The notes under the pieces: model-generated | Told to the model about the DNA's origin: nothing | The model's database searches: none | The model's input: only the letters and a program-made list of their open reading frames with translations | In this document: positions 33,767 to 42,807 of the stretch, in pieces | Layout: every line of letters starts with the position of its first letter | Position numbering within the stretch: position 1 is the first letter of the stretch | Source of the DNA: Sediminibacterium sp. | GTDB lineage: Bacteria; Bacteroidota; Bacteroidia; Chitinophagales; Chitinophagaceae | Length of the DNA stretch: 64,000 bases | Direction: 5' to 3' | Assembly: GCF_030695065.1 (NCBI RefSeq) | Contig: NZ_JAUYTR010000009.1 | Span: forward strand, 248,001 to 312,000 | Translations under genes and position numbers: made by a program

Positions 33767-35017
33767 TTAATCAAATCTATTGGGATTAAATGGAGATATA
33801 TCCATGCTTAATGCCCCTCCTTCAACAATTTCAGCAACCAGTTTTCCGGTACCAGCACCTAAGCTTAACCCAACCATTGCATGCCCAGTGGCCATAACCA
33901 AATTATCCCATTGCTTGGCTCTTCCAATATAAGGAAGTCCATCGGCCGAGCAGGGTCTATAACCGTACCAAATCTTTTCGTTGGGAGGCAATGCAATATC
34001 AAATTGGGTATACACGGTTTTAACTGCATCAACTATTCCTTGAACCCTATTCATTCTAGGAGGGGTTTTAGTAGAGGTGATTTCCATAGTACCTCCAAAC
34101 CTGATTTTATTCCCATCCATTGGCGTTAATGCAACTCTCCCCTCTACTAAAACGCTTGGATAATTAATGTGATAGGGTGAATTTTCTAGTGTAATAGAAT
34201 ATCCTCTTCCGGGCATTAATAATAAATCCATATTTAATTTCGCTGCCAATTCCCTGCTCCATGAGCCAGAAGACAGCACTACTTCATCTGTTGGGTAGCT
34301 GGCAGTAATGGTTTTTACAGCAATGATTTTTTTCCCTTTTTTTTCAAAGCCTACTACCTCTTCTTCTTTAACCAATTTTACTCCTTTTTGAACCAGTACT
34401 TCCAACAACTGCTGCATTAATTTATTGGGGTACAAATGAGCATCACACTTAAAAAACAATGCCCCTAACGCATCTATTGCTGTATGTGGCTCTAAGCCTT
34501 GCAATTGATCTTGGGAAAGCATTGTTGTATCTAATAATCCCAATTGGTGCGCTCTTTCACATAAAGCTTTACACTTGTCTCCCCCTTTATCAGTTTTAAA
34601 AATCTCCAACAACCCTTTGTGTTCATACGAAAAATCAAATAGGGTAGATTGATCCCATTGTTCGTACCAATATTGACTCAACATAGCAATATCTCTTAAC
34701 GGAACAGCCGCTTTTTCAACATGTTGCTCCGTTGCTACTTGCATGAATTTCCATCCCCATTTTATTAAGTTAATGTCTAAACGGGGTTGAACATAAAAAG
34801 GGCTCTTCGAATTCCACATCCACTTTAATCCTTGTGTAACAATTCCTGGGGTAGCCAAAGGAACAAAATGGCTTGGACATACATAACCTGCATTACCGTA
34901 AGAGCAATTGTTTTGCATATCTGTTTTATCTATCACCGTTACTTCATGCCCAGCACTATTTAAAAACCAAGCACTACTAAGGCCAATGATTCCTCCACCT
35001 ATGATGGTTATTTTCAT
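33767..35017 (-). CDS. FAD-dependent D-amino acid dehydrogenase-like oxidoreductase
   Basis: 416 residues. The FAD-binding GGGIIGLSSAW is at residues 7-17, followed by TVIDKTDM. SYGNAGYVCPSHFVPLA and the C-terminal GYRPCSADGLPYIGRA and GHAMVGLSLGAGTG fit the DadA family. Such enzymes oxidise D-amino acids (or hydroxyproline epimers) and pass electrons to the membrane. No racemase or proline genes are next to it, so substrate is unknown. Diverges from the fatty acid hydroxylase gene. Confidence 0.85.
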   Translation of the reverse strand: MKITIIGGGIIGLSSAWFLNSAGHEVTVIDKTDMQNNCSYGNAGYVCPSHFVPLATPGIVTQGLKWMWNSKSPFYVQPRLDINLIKWGWKFMQVATEQHVEKAAVPLRDIAMLSQYWYEQWDQSTLFDFSYEHKGLLEIFKTDKGGDKCKALCERAHQLGLLDTTMLSQDQLQGLEPHTAIDALGALFFKCDAHLYPNKLMQQLLEVLVQKGVKLVKEEEVVGFEKKGKKIIAVKTITASYPTDEVVLSSGSWSRELAAKLNMDLLLMPGRGYSITLENSPYHINYPSVLVEGRVALTPMDGNKIRFGGTMEITSTKTPPRMNRVQGIVDAVKTVYTQFDIALPPNEKIWYGYRPCSADGLPYIGRAKQWDNLVMATGHAMVGLSLGAGTGKLVAEIVEGGALSMDISPFNPNRFD

Positions 35018-35068
35018 TTAATTATAGGGTTATTTTGAAGATAGCTTATTATCTTTAAGCTAATAATT

Positions 35069-36331
35069 ATGGAAACTTACGGAAAAATTCTACTCATTGC
35101 GATGCCTGCTTTTTTAGTATTGATTTTACTGGAAAAATGGTGGGGAATTCGAAAAGGAAATGACACCATTAGAACCATGGATATGGTATCTAGTTTAACA
35201 TCTGGAATAACCAATTCAACAAAAGATGTTTTAGGGTTAAGTATTGCTGTTTTAAGTTATGATTGGATGGTAACCCATTGGGCTATCTTTCAAGTTGAAG
35301 CTTCTGTTTTGCTTTATATTATTGCTTTTGTTGCTTTAGACCTCACTGGTTATTTAGTGCATAGGATTGACCATGAATTTAATTTTTTCTGGAACGCGCA
35401 TATTATTCATCACAGCAGCGAAGACTTCAATCTTGCTTGTGCTTTGCGCCAAAGCATATCTACTTTTGTTCGCTTATTTACTATTTTTCTTTTACCAGCG
35501 GCAATATTAGGGGTTCCAACACAAGTAATTGCGGTGGTTGCGCCTTTGCATTTATTTGCACAATTTTGGTATCATACCCAACATATTGATAGAATGGGAT
35601 GGTTAGAGAAAATCATTGTAACCCCCTCACACCATAGAGTACATCATGCCATTAATCAGGAGTACCTAGATAAAAACTACGGCCAGATTTTTATTTTTTG
35701 GGATAAGTGGTTTGGTACTTATCAGGAAGAATTATCCCATGTTAAACCTGTTTACGGTATTACAAGACCAGTAAGAACTTGGAATCCAATCAAAATTAAT
35801 TTTATGCATTTATGGTTACTCATTCAAGATGCATGGCGAGCAAATAGTTTAAAAGATAAGTTACGTATATGGTTTATGCCTACTGGATGGAGGCCTGCTG
35901 ATGTTGCTGAAAAATATCCAGTATTTAAAATTGAGGACCCTTATCATTTTGAAAAATATGAAACCAAAGCAGGATCTTTTTTTACAGTATGGGTTTGGGT
36001 ACAACTAGGTTTGTTGCTGCTTTTTATTAGCTACTTATTTGGAAATATTGCAGCAATAGGAAGCCCGGGAATGTTCTATTATGGGCTTTTCATTTTTGTA
36101 TTTGTTTATGCATTTACAGAATTAATGGATGGCAATCCAAATGCATGGGCCTGGGAATTTATCAAATTCGGGATGGGTATTTATTTTTTAATTAATACCA
36201 ATGGATGGTTCGGACTAGGTACCATTGCACCCATTATGCCTTATATAGTTGGCATATATTTATTAATATCTTTAGCGCTGACTTTTTATTTTAAAAAGGA
36301 GAATAACCGGTATGAAATAGCAATTAAATAA
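35069..36331 (+). CDS. Sterol desaturase / fatty acid hydroxylase superfamily membrane protein
   Basis: 420 residues with six or more membrane helices. The diiron His boxes are complete: HRIDH at 98-102, HIIHH at 111-115, and HHRVHH further on, followed by LDKNYGQIFIFWDKWFGTY. A second block of four helices fills the C-terminal third, longer than the simplest family members. It may hydroxylate a fatty acid or other lipid with O2. The stop lies 4 bp from the stop of the convergent cdd. Confidence 0.88.
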   Translation: METYGKILLIAMPAFLVLILLEKWWGIRKGNDTIRTMDMVSSLTSGITNSTKDVLGLSIAVLSYDWMVTHWAIFQVEASVLLYIIAFVALDLTGYLVHRIDHEFNFFWNAHIIHHSSEDFNLACALRQSISTFVRLFTIFLLPAAILGVPTQVIAVVAPLHLFAQFWYHTQHIDRMGWLEKIIVTPSHHRVHHAINQEYLDKNYGQIFIFWDKWFGTYQEELSHVKPVYGITRPVRTWNPIKINFMHLWLLIQDAWRANSLKDKLRIWFMPTGWRPADVAEKYPVFKIEDPYHFEKYETKAGSFFTVWVWVQLGLLLLFISYLFGNIAAIGSPGMFYYGLFIFVFVYAFTELMDGNPNAWAWEFIKFGMGIYFLINTNGWFGLGTIAPIMPYIVGIYLLISLALTFYFKKENNRYEIAIK

Positions 36332-36335
36332 GGGG

Positions 36336-36815
36336 CTATTTCATATCGTTAGCGGTAAAACTAAGCGGCAACAATGAAGCTGCATCTTCTAACACATAAA
36401 TTGCCCCTTCCATTCCACTTAAAATTAATTTGATGGGTTGAGCCTGTCTCAAAGTTTGTTCTAATAAGCTTTGGCGACATAAGCCACATGGGCTCACCGG
36501 ATTTTTACTTTCTCCTTTTAAATTGTGGCAACTAATAGCAATGGTTTTAATTGCCACACCGCTATATAAAGAAGATACCGCAGACAATAATACCCTTTCA
36601 GCACAAATGCCTACAGGGTAACTGGCATTTTCCTGATTGGTGCCTTCAATTGTTTCTCCATTGTTCAGCATTGCTACTGCCCCAACTTGAAATTGAGAAT
36701 AAGGCGCATATGCTTTTGAAGTAGCTTCTCTTGCCATTAATAATAAATGGGCATCTTCTGTAGAAAGAGAAGAAGCGTTTTCTAGCATTTGATATTGGAA
36801 TACGATTTCTTTCAT
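36336..36815 (-). CDS. cdd: Cytidine deaminase
   Basis: 159 residues. Zinc ligands are Cys in VGICAERVLLSA and the two Cys in PCGLCRQSL, the three-Cys pattern of the small tetrameric enzymes; the catalytic Glu is in CAE. Deaminates cytidine and deoxycytidine for pyrimidine salvage. The N-terminus carries about 20 extra residues. Starts 5 bp after lepB and is probably co-transcribed. Confidence 0.92.
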   Translation of the reverse strand: MKEIVFQYQMLENASSLSTEDAHLLLMAREATSKAYAPYSQFQVGAVAMLNNGETIEGTNQENASYPVGICAERVLLSAVSSLYSGVAIKTIAISCHNLKGESKNPVSPCGLCRQSLLEQTLRQAQPIKLILSGMEGAIYVLEDAASLLPLSFTANDMK

Positions 36816-36820
36816 CCCAG

Positions 36821-38329
36821 TTATTGAATCACTTTAAATAATCTATCCCATCTTGGTCCTTTATTCCAGCTAAACCAAATTAAAGAGGCTTTACCAACTA
36901 TATGTGTTTCAGGAACAAAGCCCCAGAAACGACTGTCTTGACTTCTATGTCGGTTGTCTCCCATCATCCAATAATAATTGTATTGAGGTGTATAACTATT
37001 TACCACTTTGCCATTAATAATGAATTGACCCTGTTTTTCTTCTAAAACATTGTGCTCATAAACCGTGATTAACCTGCGGTACAAGGAAATATTGTTCTGA
37101 TTCAACCCAATAGCTTTTCCTTTTTGAGGAATGGTTATTGGTCCATAATTATCTAATGTCCAAGGAAAATTAGCTTCATCGTTCGGAAAAAACATTCCCA
37201 CATTGGTATCTACATACTTAGTTAAAGAAAGAACACCAGGATATTTTTTTACTTTTTCAGCAGCCTCTGCAGTAATATTGAAAATATAGGTTTTACTATC
37301 TGGACCTGGAGAAAAATTACCGTTATTGTTTTCTAAATCAATACCTAACTCGTCTTGTAAAAACTCATCAGAAAAACCCGATCCACTAGTTGTTGCAATA
37401 TAATCCGTTTGAGCACCACCTGGTAAATCAGCAGGATTTCCATTGATAAATAAATCTGCATTTTTAATCTCCAGCACATCGCCAGGCACTGCAACACAGC
37501 GTTTGATATAATTATCTGTTTTGTCCATTGGGTGTACCAATATGGGATACTCTGCTAATAAGGCATCTCTATTCCCCTTAAACTGGCTACTTCGCAAAAC
37601 TTCGTAATACGTTATTTTGCTCCCAAATTCAGGTAAGTTAATGATGGTATCACCAGCTGGAAAATTAAAAACAACTGCATCATTTCTTTTCACTGTTGTT
37701 AAAGCAGGTAATCTTTTATATGGCAACTGAACCTCCTTAATATATGACGGAGTGGTTAAGCTGAAAGGCATGATATTGTGCACAAAAGGAAAAGAAACAG
37801 GCGTTTGAGGAACTCTTGGACCATAACTCATTTTACTAACAAATAAAAAGTCGTTCACCAATAAACTCTTCTCCATACTTTCTGTTGGTATTACATAGGC
37901 TTCAAACACAAATGTTCTAATGATAGTAGCCGCTACAACTGCAAATACTCCTGCATCAATCCACTCTCGAGAAGCAGGTTTGTGGTAATGATTTAAAGTT
38001 TGAGGACCATGCCATTTTTCTTTTTCAGAAAAACCCAAATAAGGGAAATAAATAAAAGGGAAAAAAACTACTGCAGCATGTGCAGGAACCGAGACTTTTT
38101 TAAAATTCATTACAAAAATGATAGTAATCCAAATTGTAATAAACTGACCTGCTATAGGTATAAGCTGTAGCCAAAACCAAAAACGCTTAATTTCTGCTTT
38201 CTGCACAATTTCCCATGTATTATAAAAGGGGATAAAGGCCTTCCAAGCATCAATACCAGCTTTCTTAAACATGCCATACATTCCAATATGCCAACCTAAT
38301 ATTCCTATAATAAACAACGCTAAGCCCAT
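36821..38329 (-). CDS. lepB: Signal peptidase I, long Bacteroidota form
   Basis: 502 residues. An N-terminal extension of about 110 residues with three hydrophobic helices (DUF5684-like) comes before the usual anchor. The catalytic Ser151 is in IPTESMEKSLL, the general-base Lys in VKRNDAVVFNFPAGD, and box E is MGDNRHRSQDSRFWGFVP. About 150 residues are inserted between the boxes, as usual for this phylum. It removes signal peptides at the outer face of the inner membrane. Own promoter at 38349-38379. Confidence 0.93.
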   Translation of the reverse strand: MGLALFIIGILGWHIGMYGMFKKAGIDAWKAFIPFYNTWEIVQKAEIKRFWFWLQLIPIAGQFITIWITIIFVMNFKKVSVPAHAAVVFFPFIYFPYLGFSEKEKWHGPQTLNHYHKPASREWIDAGVFAVVAATIIRTFVFEAYVIPTESMEKSLLVNDFLFVSKMSYGPRVPQTPVSFPFVHNIMPFSLTTPSYIKEVQLPYKRLPALTTVKRNDAVVFNFPAGDTIINLPEFGSKITYYEVLRSSQFKGNRDALLAEYPILVHPMDKTDNYIKRCVAVPGDVLEIKNADLFINGNPADLPGGAQTDYIATTSGSGFSDEFLQDELGIDLENNNGNFSPGPDSKTYIFNITAEAAEKVKKYPGVLSLTKYVDTNVGMFFPNDEANFPWTLDNYGPITIPQKGKAIGLNQNNISLYRRLITVYEHNVLEEKQGQFIINGKVVNSYTPQYNYYWMMGDNRHRSQDSRFWGFVPETHIVGKASLIWFSWNKGPRWDRLFKVIQ

Positions 38330-38348
38330 AAAACGGTTTTAGTTTAAA

Positions 38349-38379
38349 CAAATGTATCTATTTCAAATACAATGCTCAA
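38349..38379 (-). promoter_or_regulatory. Promoter of lepB-cdd
   Basis: On the - strand TTG (38377-38379), 20 bp, TACATTTG (38349-38356), then 19 bp to the lepB ATG. Best consensus match in the window. Confidence 0.7.
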
Positions 38380-38399
38380 TAATTAAATATAATGTTTTG

Positions 38400-39551
38400 C
38401 TAAATATAATTTTTTACGTCTTCCGCCAAAATCTCCTTTCCAGACAGTATAATCAACCGCTCTACCACATTTCTCAACTCTCTAATATTACCCGTCCAAT
38501 TGTGTTTTTTCAACAGCTCTAATGCATTATTAGCTATAGTTTTTGGAGCCTGCCCATAATCTTTTGCTATATCGGCTAAAAAGTGATTGACCAGCAACGG
38601 TATGTCTTCTCTTCTATCATTTAAAGAAGGAACATGAATTAAAATTACCCCTAAGCGATGGTATAAGTCTAATCGAAAATTCTTCTCTTCTACTTCCTTC
38701 AACAAATCTTTATTGGTTGCAGCTACCACCCGAACGTCTACTGCTATTTCTTTATCTCCCCCTACCCTAGTTATTTTACCCTCTTGCAAAGCCCTTAGCA
38801 CTTTGGCCTGAGCACTCAAACTCATATCTCCAATTTCATCTAAAAACAGTGTACCCCCATTGGCCTGTTCAAATTTTCCAATCCTTTGTTTTATGGCAGA
38901 AGTAAATGATCCCTTTTCATGCCCAAATAATTCACTCTCTATTAATTCTGCAGGAATAGCAGCACAATTAACTTCAATCAATGTTCCAGCAGCTCTATTA
39001 CTTTTTTCATGCAACCATCTTGCTACTAGTTCCTTACCACTGCCATTCTCCCCTGTTACTAAAACTCGAGCATCTGTTGCTGCTACTTTTTCAATGGTTT
39101 CTTTAATTTTGATAATTGGAGCTGATTGTCCAATGATTTCTTGAATACCTGCCACTCTTTTCTTTAACACTTTGGTTTCCTTCACCAAACTATTTTTATC
39201 CATGGCATTTCTAATCGTAATCAACAGCCTATTTAAATCAGGCGGCTTGGCTATATAATCAAATGCACCTTTCTTAACCGCGTCTACAGCTGTTTCTATA
39301 TTGCCATGCCCACTAATAATAATAATAGGCACATCGGCATTTATCTCTTTTGCTTTTTGCAAAAATTCTATACCATCAATCTTAGGCATTTTAATATCGC
39401 AGAGCACTAAATCAAAACTACTAGATTTAAATTTTTTCAACCCCTCTTCTCCATCTGTTGCTTCATCTGTTGTATAACCTTCATTATTCAAAATGTCTTT
39501 TAAAACATTCCGAATAGCTCTTTCATCATCAATAATTAGTATGGAAGCCAT
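38400..39551 (-). CDS. Response regulator with AAA+ (NtrC-like) domain but no DNA-binding domain
   Basis: 383 residues. A receiver domain with phospho-acceptor Asp52 (LVLCDIKMP) is followed by an AAA+ domain: GENGSGKE at 167-174 (Walker A), TLFLDEIGD at 234-242 (Walker B). The sigma-54 contact loop, normally GAFTGA, reads GSFTSA at 214-219. The chain ends at AEDVKNYI right after the AAA+ lid, with no Fis-type helix-turn-helix. So it may not be a classical sigma-54 activator; it could work from solution, bind a partner, or act on something other than sigma-54. No histidine kinase is adjacent. The upstream TonB receptor gene ends 24 bp before it. Confidence 0.88.
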   Translation of the reverse strand: MASILIIDDERAIRNVLKDILNNEGYTTDEATDGEEGLKKFKSSSFDLVLCDIKMPKIDGIEFLQKAKEINADVPIIIISGHGNIETAVDAVKKGAFDYIAKPPDLNRLLITIRNAMDKNSLVKETKVLKKRVAGIQEIIGQSAPIIKIKETIEKVAATDARVLVTGENGSGKELVARWLHEKSNRAAGTLIEVNCAAIPAELIESELFGHEKGSFTSAIKQRIGKFEQANGGTLFLDEIGDMSLSAQAKVLRALQEGKITRVGGDKEIAVDVRVVAATNKDLLKEVEEKNFRLDLYHRLGVILIHVPSLNDRREDIPLLVNHFLADIAKDYGQAPKTIANNALELLKKHNWTGNIRELRNVVERLIILSGKEILAEDVKNYI

Positions 39552-39575
39552 ATTTTGGTTTATTTACGAAGTTAA

Positions 39576-41651
39576 TCATTGCAAATTGATTCTGATGCCC
39601 ATATAACCATTACGCAGCGGGGCTGGATTAAAGTACCTACTCCCAACTGCATTAATATCATTACCCAAGCTAAATGTTTGGTTTAATAAATTATCTGCCC
39701 CTGCAAATAACTGAAACTGATACTGCTTCCATTTAATTTGCTTAGCTAATTTCGTTTGTAATAATTCATACCCTTCTGCATAAACTGTTGCAGCATCATT
39801 CAATGATATTTTACTGGTTAAGTTGGCGGTAATGTTAAATGTCCAACCGTTTTTATGAGCAAAGTTTACTGTTGATACCAAAATATATTTCGGCACCCCT
39901 GTTATTGGATTACCACTAAATACGGTATTCCCCTGTTGATAATTGGTAAATTGATACGGTTGAAAACTAAATGAATTGGTAATATCAATGCTGTATTTTT
40001 TCTCTTTAGAGGGCCGTACCAGTAAATATTTTATCATTGCTTCAAGTCCATTTTGCTTTGTTGCACCTGCATTTATAAAATATTCATTCCCATTTAAATC
40101 GTTTCTTCTTACAATCGCATTCTTTAGTTGAAAAGAATAATAAGACAAGTCTACTTGTATTTGATCATTAAGTAACCCACCTTTAATACCAATCTCTGCA
40201 TTCCACCCTTGTTCTGCATTTAATTGCGGATAAAAATTACCATCTGATGGTCTAATTTCTGCCAAACTTGGAGCGGAAAATCCTCTTGCAATAATTCCGT
40301 ATATATTCAAGTTCGCATTCAACTTATAATTCATCGTAAGCCTTGGACTAATGGGTGATTGTATTTTCCTATTCATGAGCGGCTGATTCATTATCAGCAA
40401 TGACTTAAATTCATACAACTGTTGATTCAAACTAATTCCTGCATTCACCAGTAACTTTTGAGCAGGTTTAAAACTCCATTGAGTAAATAAGAACCCTTGT
40501 CGAGTATAAACAATATCATCCGCTTGAATCAATCCTGCAACCCCCTTGTTATTGGTATAATTTTGTATGGCAGATTCATTGATTAAGTATTCTGTTCCTA
40601 TTATCCATTTCCATTTATTTAACACTGATTTTGGTTGAATTACCCATTGTATACCTGCTGATAAATTCAATTCATTTCTCTTCTCAAAATTGGTAATAAA
40701 CGGATTAGAAAAACCAGTTTGATTAATTGATACAAAACTTTTAATTACTTGTTGTTGATTAATCTGATAACTATCATGTACGCCTACCCATAGGGTATTA
40801 TTTTGAATGCCTGCTTTTTGAACAATTGCACTTGGTAAAGTGGCAGTTGCTTGCCTAGACAAACGTGGATTAATCAACATTTGAGCTGCTGTTATTCCAC
40901 CCGGTGTTTGATAATTTAATTGGGTATAAAAAATACCTGTTCTTATTAAGTGTTTAGCCCTTTTCAATCCAGCGCTCCATGAAATACCTGTTCTATTTAA
41001 GTTGGATTGCTCTCTATATCCATCAGATTGCAAACGATGTAATTGCAAACTAGAAGTAAATTGAGCATTGCTATTCGCCCATTGAAATTGTTGTTGATTA
41101 TACCCAAAAGATCCACCTGTTAGTACAATAGAAGCATATTGCTTTGGTTTTTCAGAAAAAGGTAAATCCTGATTCAATAAAAATACCCCTCCAGTTCCAG
41201 CTCCATACATACTCGATGAAGGCCCCTTAGCAATCTCCACCTGATCAATTAATGATGGGTCAATTAGATTTAAATAGGTATTACCTGTAGCATCCGAGAA
41301 TGGTATATCATTCCAATACAATTTCACATTTCTGATACCAAAAGGGGATCGCAATAAGCTGCCTCTTACTGAAAGTCGGTAACTACCTGGTGAACGCTCT
41401 TCCATCCTTACCCCAGCCACCAAATTCATTGCGGGTAAAATAGAGGCTGGCGAAAATTGCATCAATGCTTTTTTATTTAATAAAGACACAGCTGCTGGCA
41501 TTTCCTTCCATTTAATTCTAGCATTAAATGCAGTCACAATCACGTCTTGCAAGGGCAACTCTTTATTAAGTAAAGTATCCTGTGCCTCCATTTTATTACT
41601 TGAAAGCAAGATTATTAAACAAACTATAATTTTAAATAAATGGGAATGCAT
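39576..41651 (-). CDS. TonB-dependent outer membrane receptor
   Basis: About 691 residues from ATG 41651; the longer frame to 41669 starts inside a hairpin. Signal peptide 1-24 (ending KMEAQ). The plug domain has LPLQDVIVTAFNAR, the TonB-box-like region, then RLSVRGSLLRSPFGIRNVKLY and VEIAKGPSSSMYGAGTGGVF. The remainder is a 22-strand-type barrel ending in Gln, with a final aromatic-poor IRINLQ. No carboxypeptidase-like N-terminal domain, unlike the other receptor in the window. Layout resembles siderophore or vitamin receptors (FecA/BtuB-like), substrate unknown. The response regulator gene follows closely. Confidence 0.88.
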   Translation of the reverse strand: MHSHLFKIIVCLIILLSSNKMEAQDTLLNKELPLQDVIVTAFNARIKWKEMPAAVSLLNKKALMQFSPASILPAMNLVAGVRMEERSPGSYRLSVRGSLLRSPFGIRNVKLYWNDIPFSDATGNTYLNLIDPSLIDQVEIAKGPSSSMYGAGTGGVFLLNQDLPFSEKPKQYASIVLTGGSFGYNQQQFQWANSNAQFTSSLQLHRLQSDGYREQSNLNRTGISWSAGLKRAKHLIRTGIFYTQLNYQTPGGITAAQMLINPRLSRQATATLPSAIVQKAGIQNNTLWVGVHDSYQINQQQVIKSFVSINQTGFSNPFITNFEKRNELNLSAGIQWVIQPKSVLNKWKWIIGTEYLINESAIQNYTNNKGVAGLIQADDIVYTRQGFLFTQWSFKPAQKLLVNAGISLNQQLYEFKSLLIMNQPLMNRKIQSPISPRLTMNYKLNANLNIYGIIARGFSAPSLAEIRPSDGNFYPQLNAEQGWNAEIGIKGGLLNDQIQVDLSYYSFQLKNAIVRRNDLNGNEYFINAGATKQNGLEAMIKYLLVRPSKEKKYSIDITNSFSFQPYQFTNYQQGNTVFSGNPITGVPKYILVSTVNFAHKNGWTFNITANLTSKISLNDAATVYAEGYELLQTKLAKQIKWKQYQFQLFAGADNLLNQTFSLGNDINAVGSRYFNPAPLRNGYMGIRINLQ

Positions 41652-41667
41652 AAGGATATTAAACACC

Positions 41668-41691
41668 AAAGCCCGAATTACTTCGGGCTTT
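41668..41691 (-). terminator. Hairpin between pdhB and TonB receptor gene
   Basis: Perfect 10-bp stem AAAGCCCGAA / TTCGGGCTTT with a 4-nt loop. The T run after it is short, so termination after pdhB may be partial. Confidence 0.6.
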
Positions 41692-41709
41692 GCTAAAATA
41701 TATTCAAAT

Positions 41710-42696
41710 TTATTTTTTCATATACATCACTTCTTTTACCAAGTTAACTGTTCTAGTAACATCTGGTATTGCTAATGCAGTTAAATTTGGTGCATAGTGC
41801 ATTGGCGCATCAGCACTAGTGATTCTTCTTATAGGCGCATCTAAATAATCAAAACCTTCTTTTTGAATTCTATAACTAATTTCAGATGAAATAGAAGCAA
41901 ATGGCCACTGTTCTTCAATTATTACTAATCGGTTGGTCTTTTTTACGCTTTCTAATATAGTCATCCAATCTAAGGGTCTAATGGTTCTTAAATCAATTAC
42001 TTCTGCACTTACTCCTTCTTTAGCCAATTCTTCAGCAGCCCCTAAAGCCACTTTCATCATTTTATTAAAAGAAACAATAGTAATATCTGTTCCTTGTCTT
42101 TTAACATCTGCTTTACCCAAAGGAATATAATATTCCTCATCTGGCACTTCAGATTTATCACCGTACATTACTTCACTTTCCATGAAAATAACTGGATCTT
42201 CTTCAAAACGGATTGCTTGCTTTAAAAGCCCCTTTGCGTCGTATCCATTAGAAGGTGAAACCACTTTTAACCCAGGAATATTGGCATAATAACTTTCAAA
42301 TGCAGTTGAATGTTGCGCACCTAATTGACCAGCACTCCCATTAGGTCCTCTAAAAACAATTGGACAGCCAATTTGGCCACCACTCATAGCAAGCATTTTT
42401 GAAGCAGTATTCAAAATTTGATCCATTGCCAATACTGCAAAGTTCCAAGTCATGAATTCTACTACCGGTCTTAACCCATTCTGTGCAGCACCAACCGCAA
42501 CTGCAGTAAATCCAAGTTCTGCAATGGGTGTATCAATAACTCGCTTTTCGCCAAATTCAGCAAGCATTCCCTGACTTACTTTGTAAGCTCCATTGTATTG
42601 GGCTACTTCCTCCCCCATCAAGAACACCTTTTCATCTCTTCTCATTTCTTCACTCATGGCTTCACGAAGGGCTTCTCTAAACGCTATTGATCGCAT
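41710..42696 (-). CDS. pdhB: Pyruvate dehydrogenase E1 component, beta subunit
   Basis: 328 residues. RSIAFREALREAMSEEM start, MGEEVAQYNGAYKVSQG, IDTPIAELGFTAVAVGAA and GQLGAQHSTAFESYYANIPGL motifs, and the C-terminal transketolase part (VIIEEQWPFASISSEI) match E1-beta. It pairs with an E1-alpha (not in the window) to decarboxylate pyruvate using TPP. The gene stands alone on the - strand with its own promoter, so the subunits are split in this genome. Confidence 0.92.
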   Translation of the reverse strand: MRSIAFREALREAMSEEMRRDEKVFLMGEEVAQYNGAYKVSQGMLAEFGEKRVIDTPIAELGFTAVAVGAAQNGLRPVVEFMTWNFAVLAMDQILNTASKMLAMSGGQIGCPIVFRGPNGSAGQLGAQHSTAFESYYANIPGLKVVSPSNGYDAKGLLKQAIRFEEDPVIFMESEVMYGDKSEVPDEEYYIPLGKADVKRQGTDITIVSFNKMMKVALGAAEELAKEGVSAEVIDLRTIRPLDWMTILESVKKTNRLVIIEEQWPFASISSEISYRIQKEGFDYLDAPIRRITSADAPMHYAPNLTALAIPDVTRTVNLVKEVMYMKK

Positions 42697-42719
42697 AATC
42701 AGTTATTTTAAAATGAGCA

Positions 42720-42751
42720 CAAAAATAGAAGATAAACCTATATAAAACCAA
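42720..42751 (-). promoter_or_regulatory. Promoter of pdhB
   Basis: On the - strand TTG (42749-42751), 21 bp, TATTTTTG (42720-42727), then 23 bp to the pdhB ATG. Confidence 0.65.
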
Positions 42752-42786
42752 AAAACCCTCTCGAGTTTTAAACGAGAGGGTTTTTT
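42751..42786 (-). terminator. Intrinsic terminator of the second TonB receptor gene
   Basis: Stem AAAAACCCTCTCG / CGAGAGGGTTTTT. It lies just downstream of the receptor stop codon and overlaps the -33 element of pdhB. Confidence 0.9.
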
Positions 42787-42807
42787 ATAAAATATTGATC
42801 TATTAGT

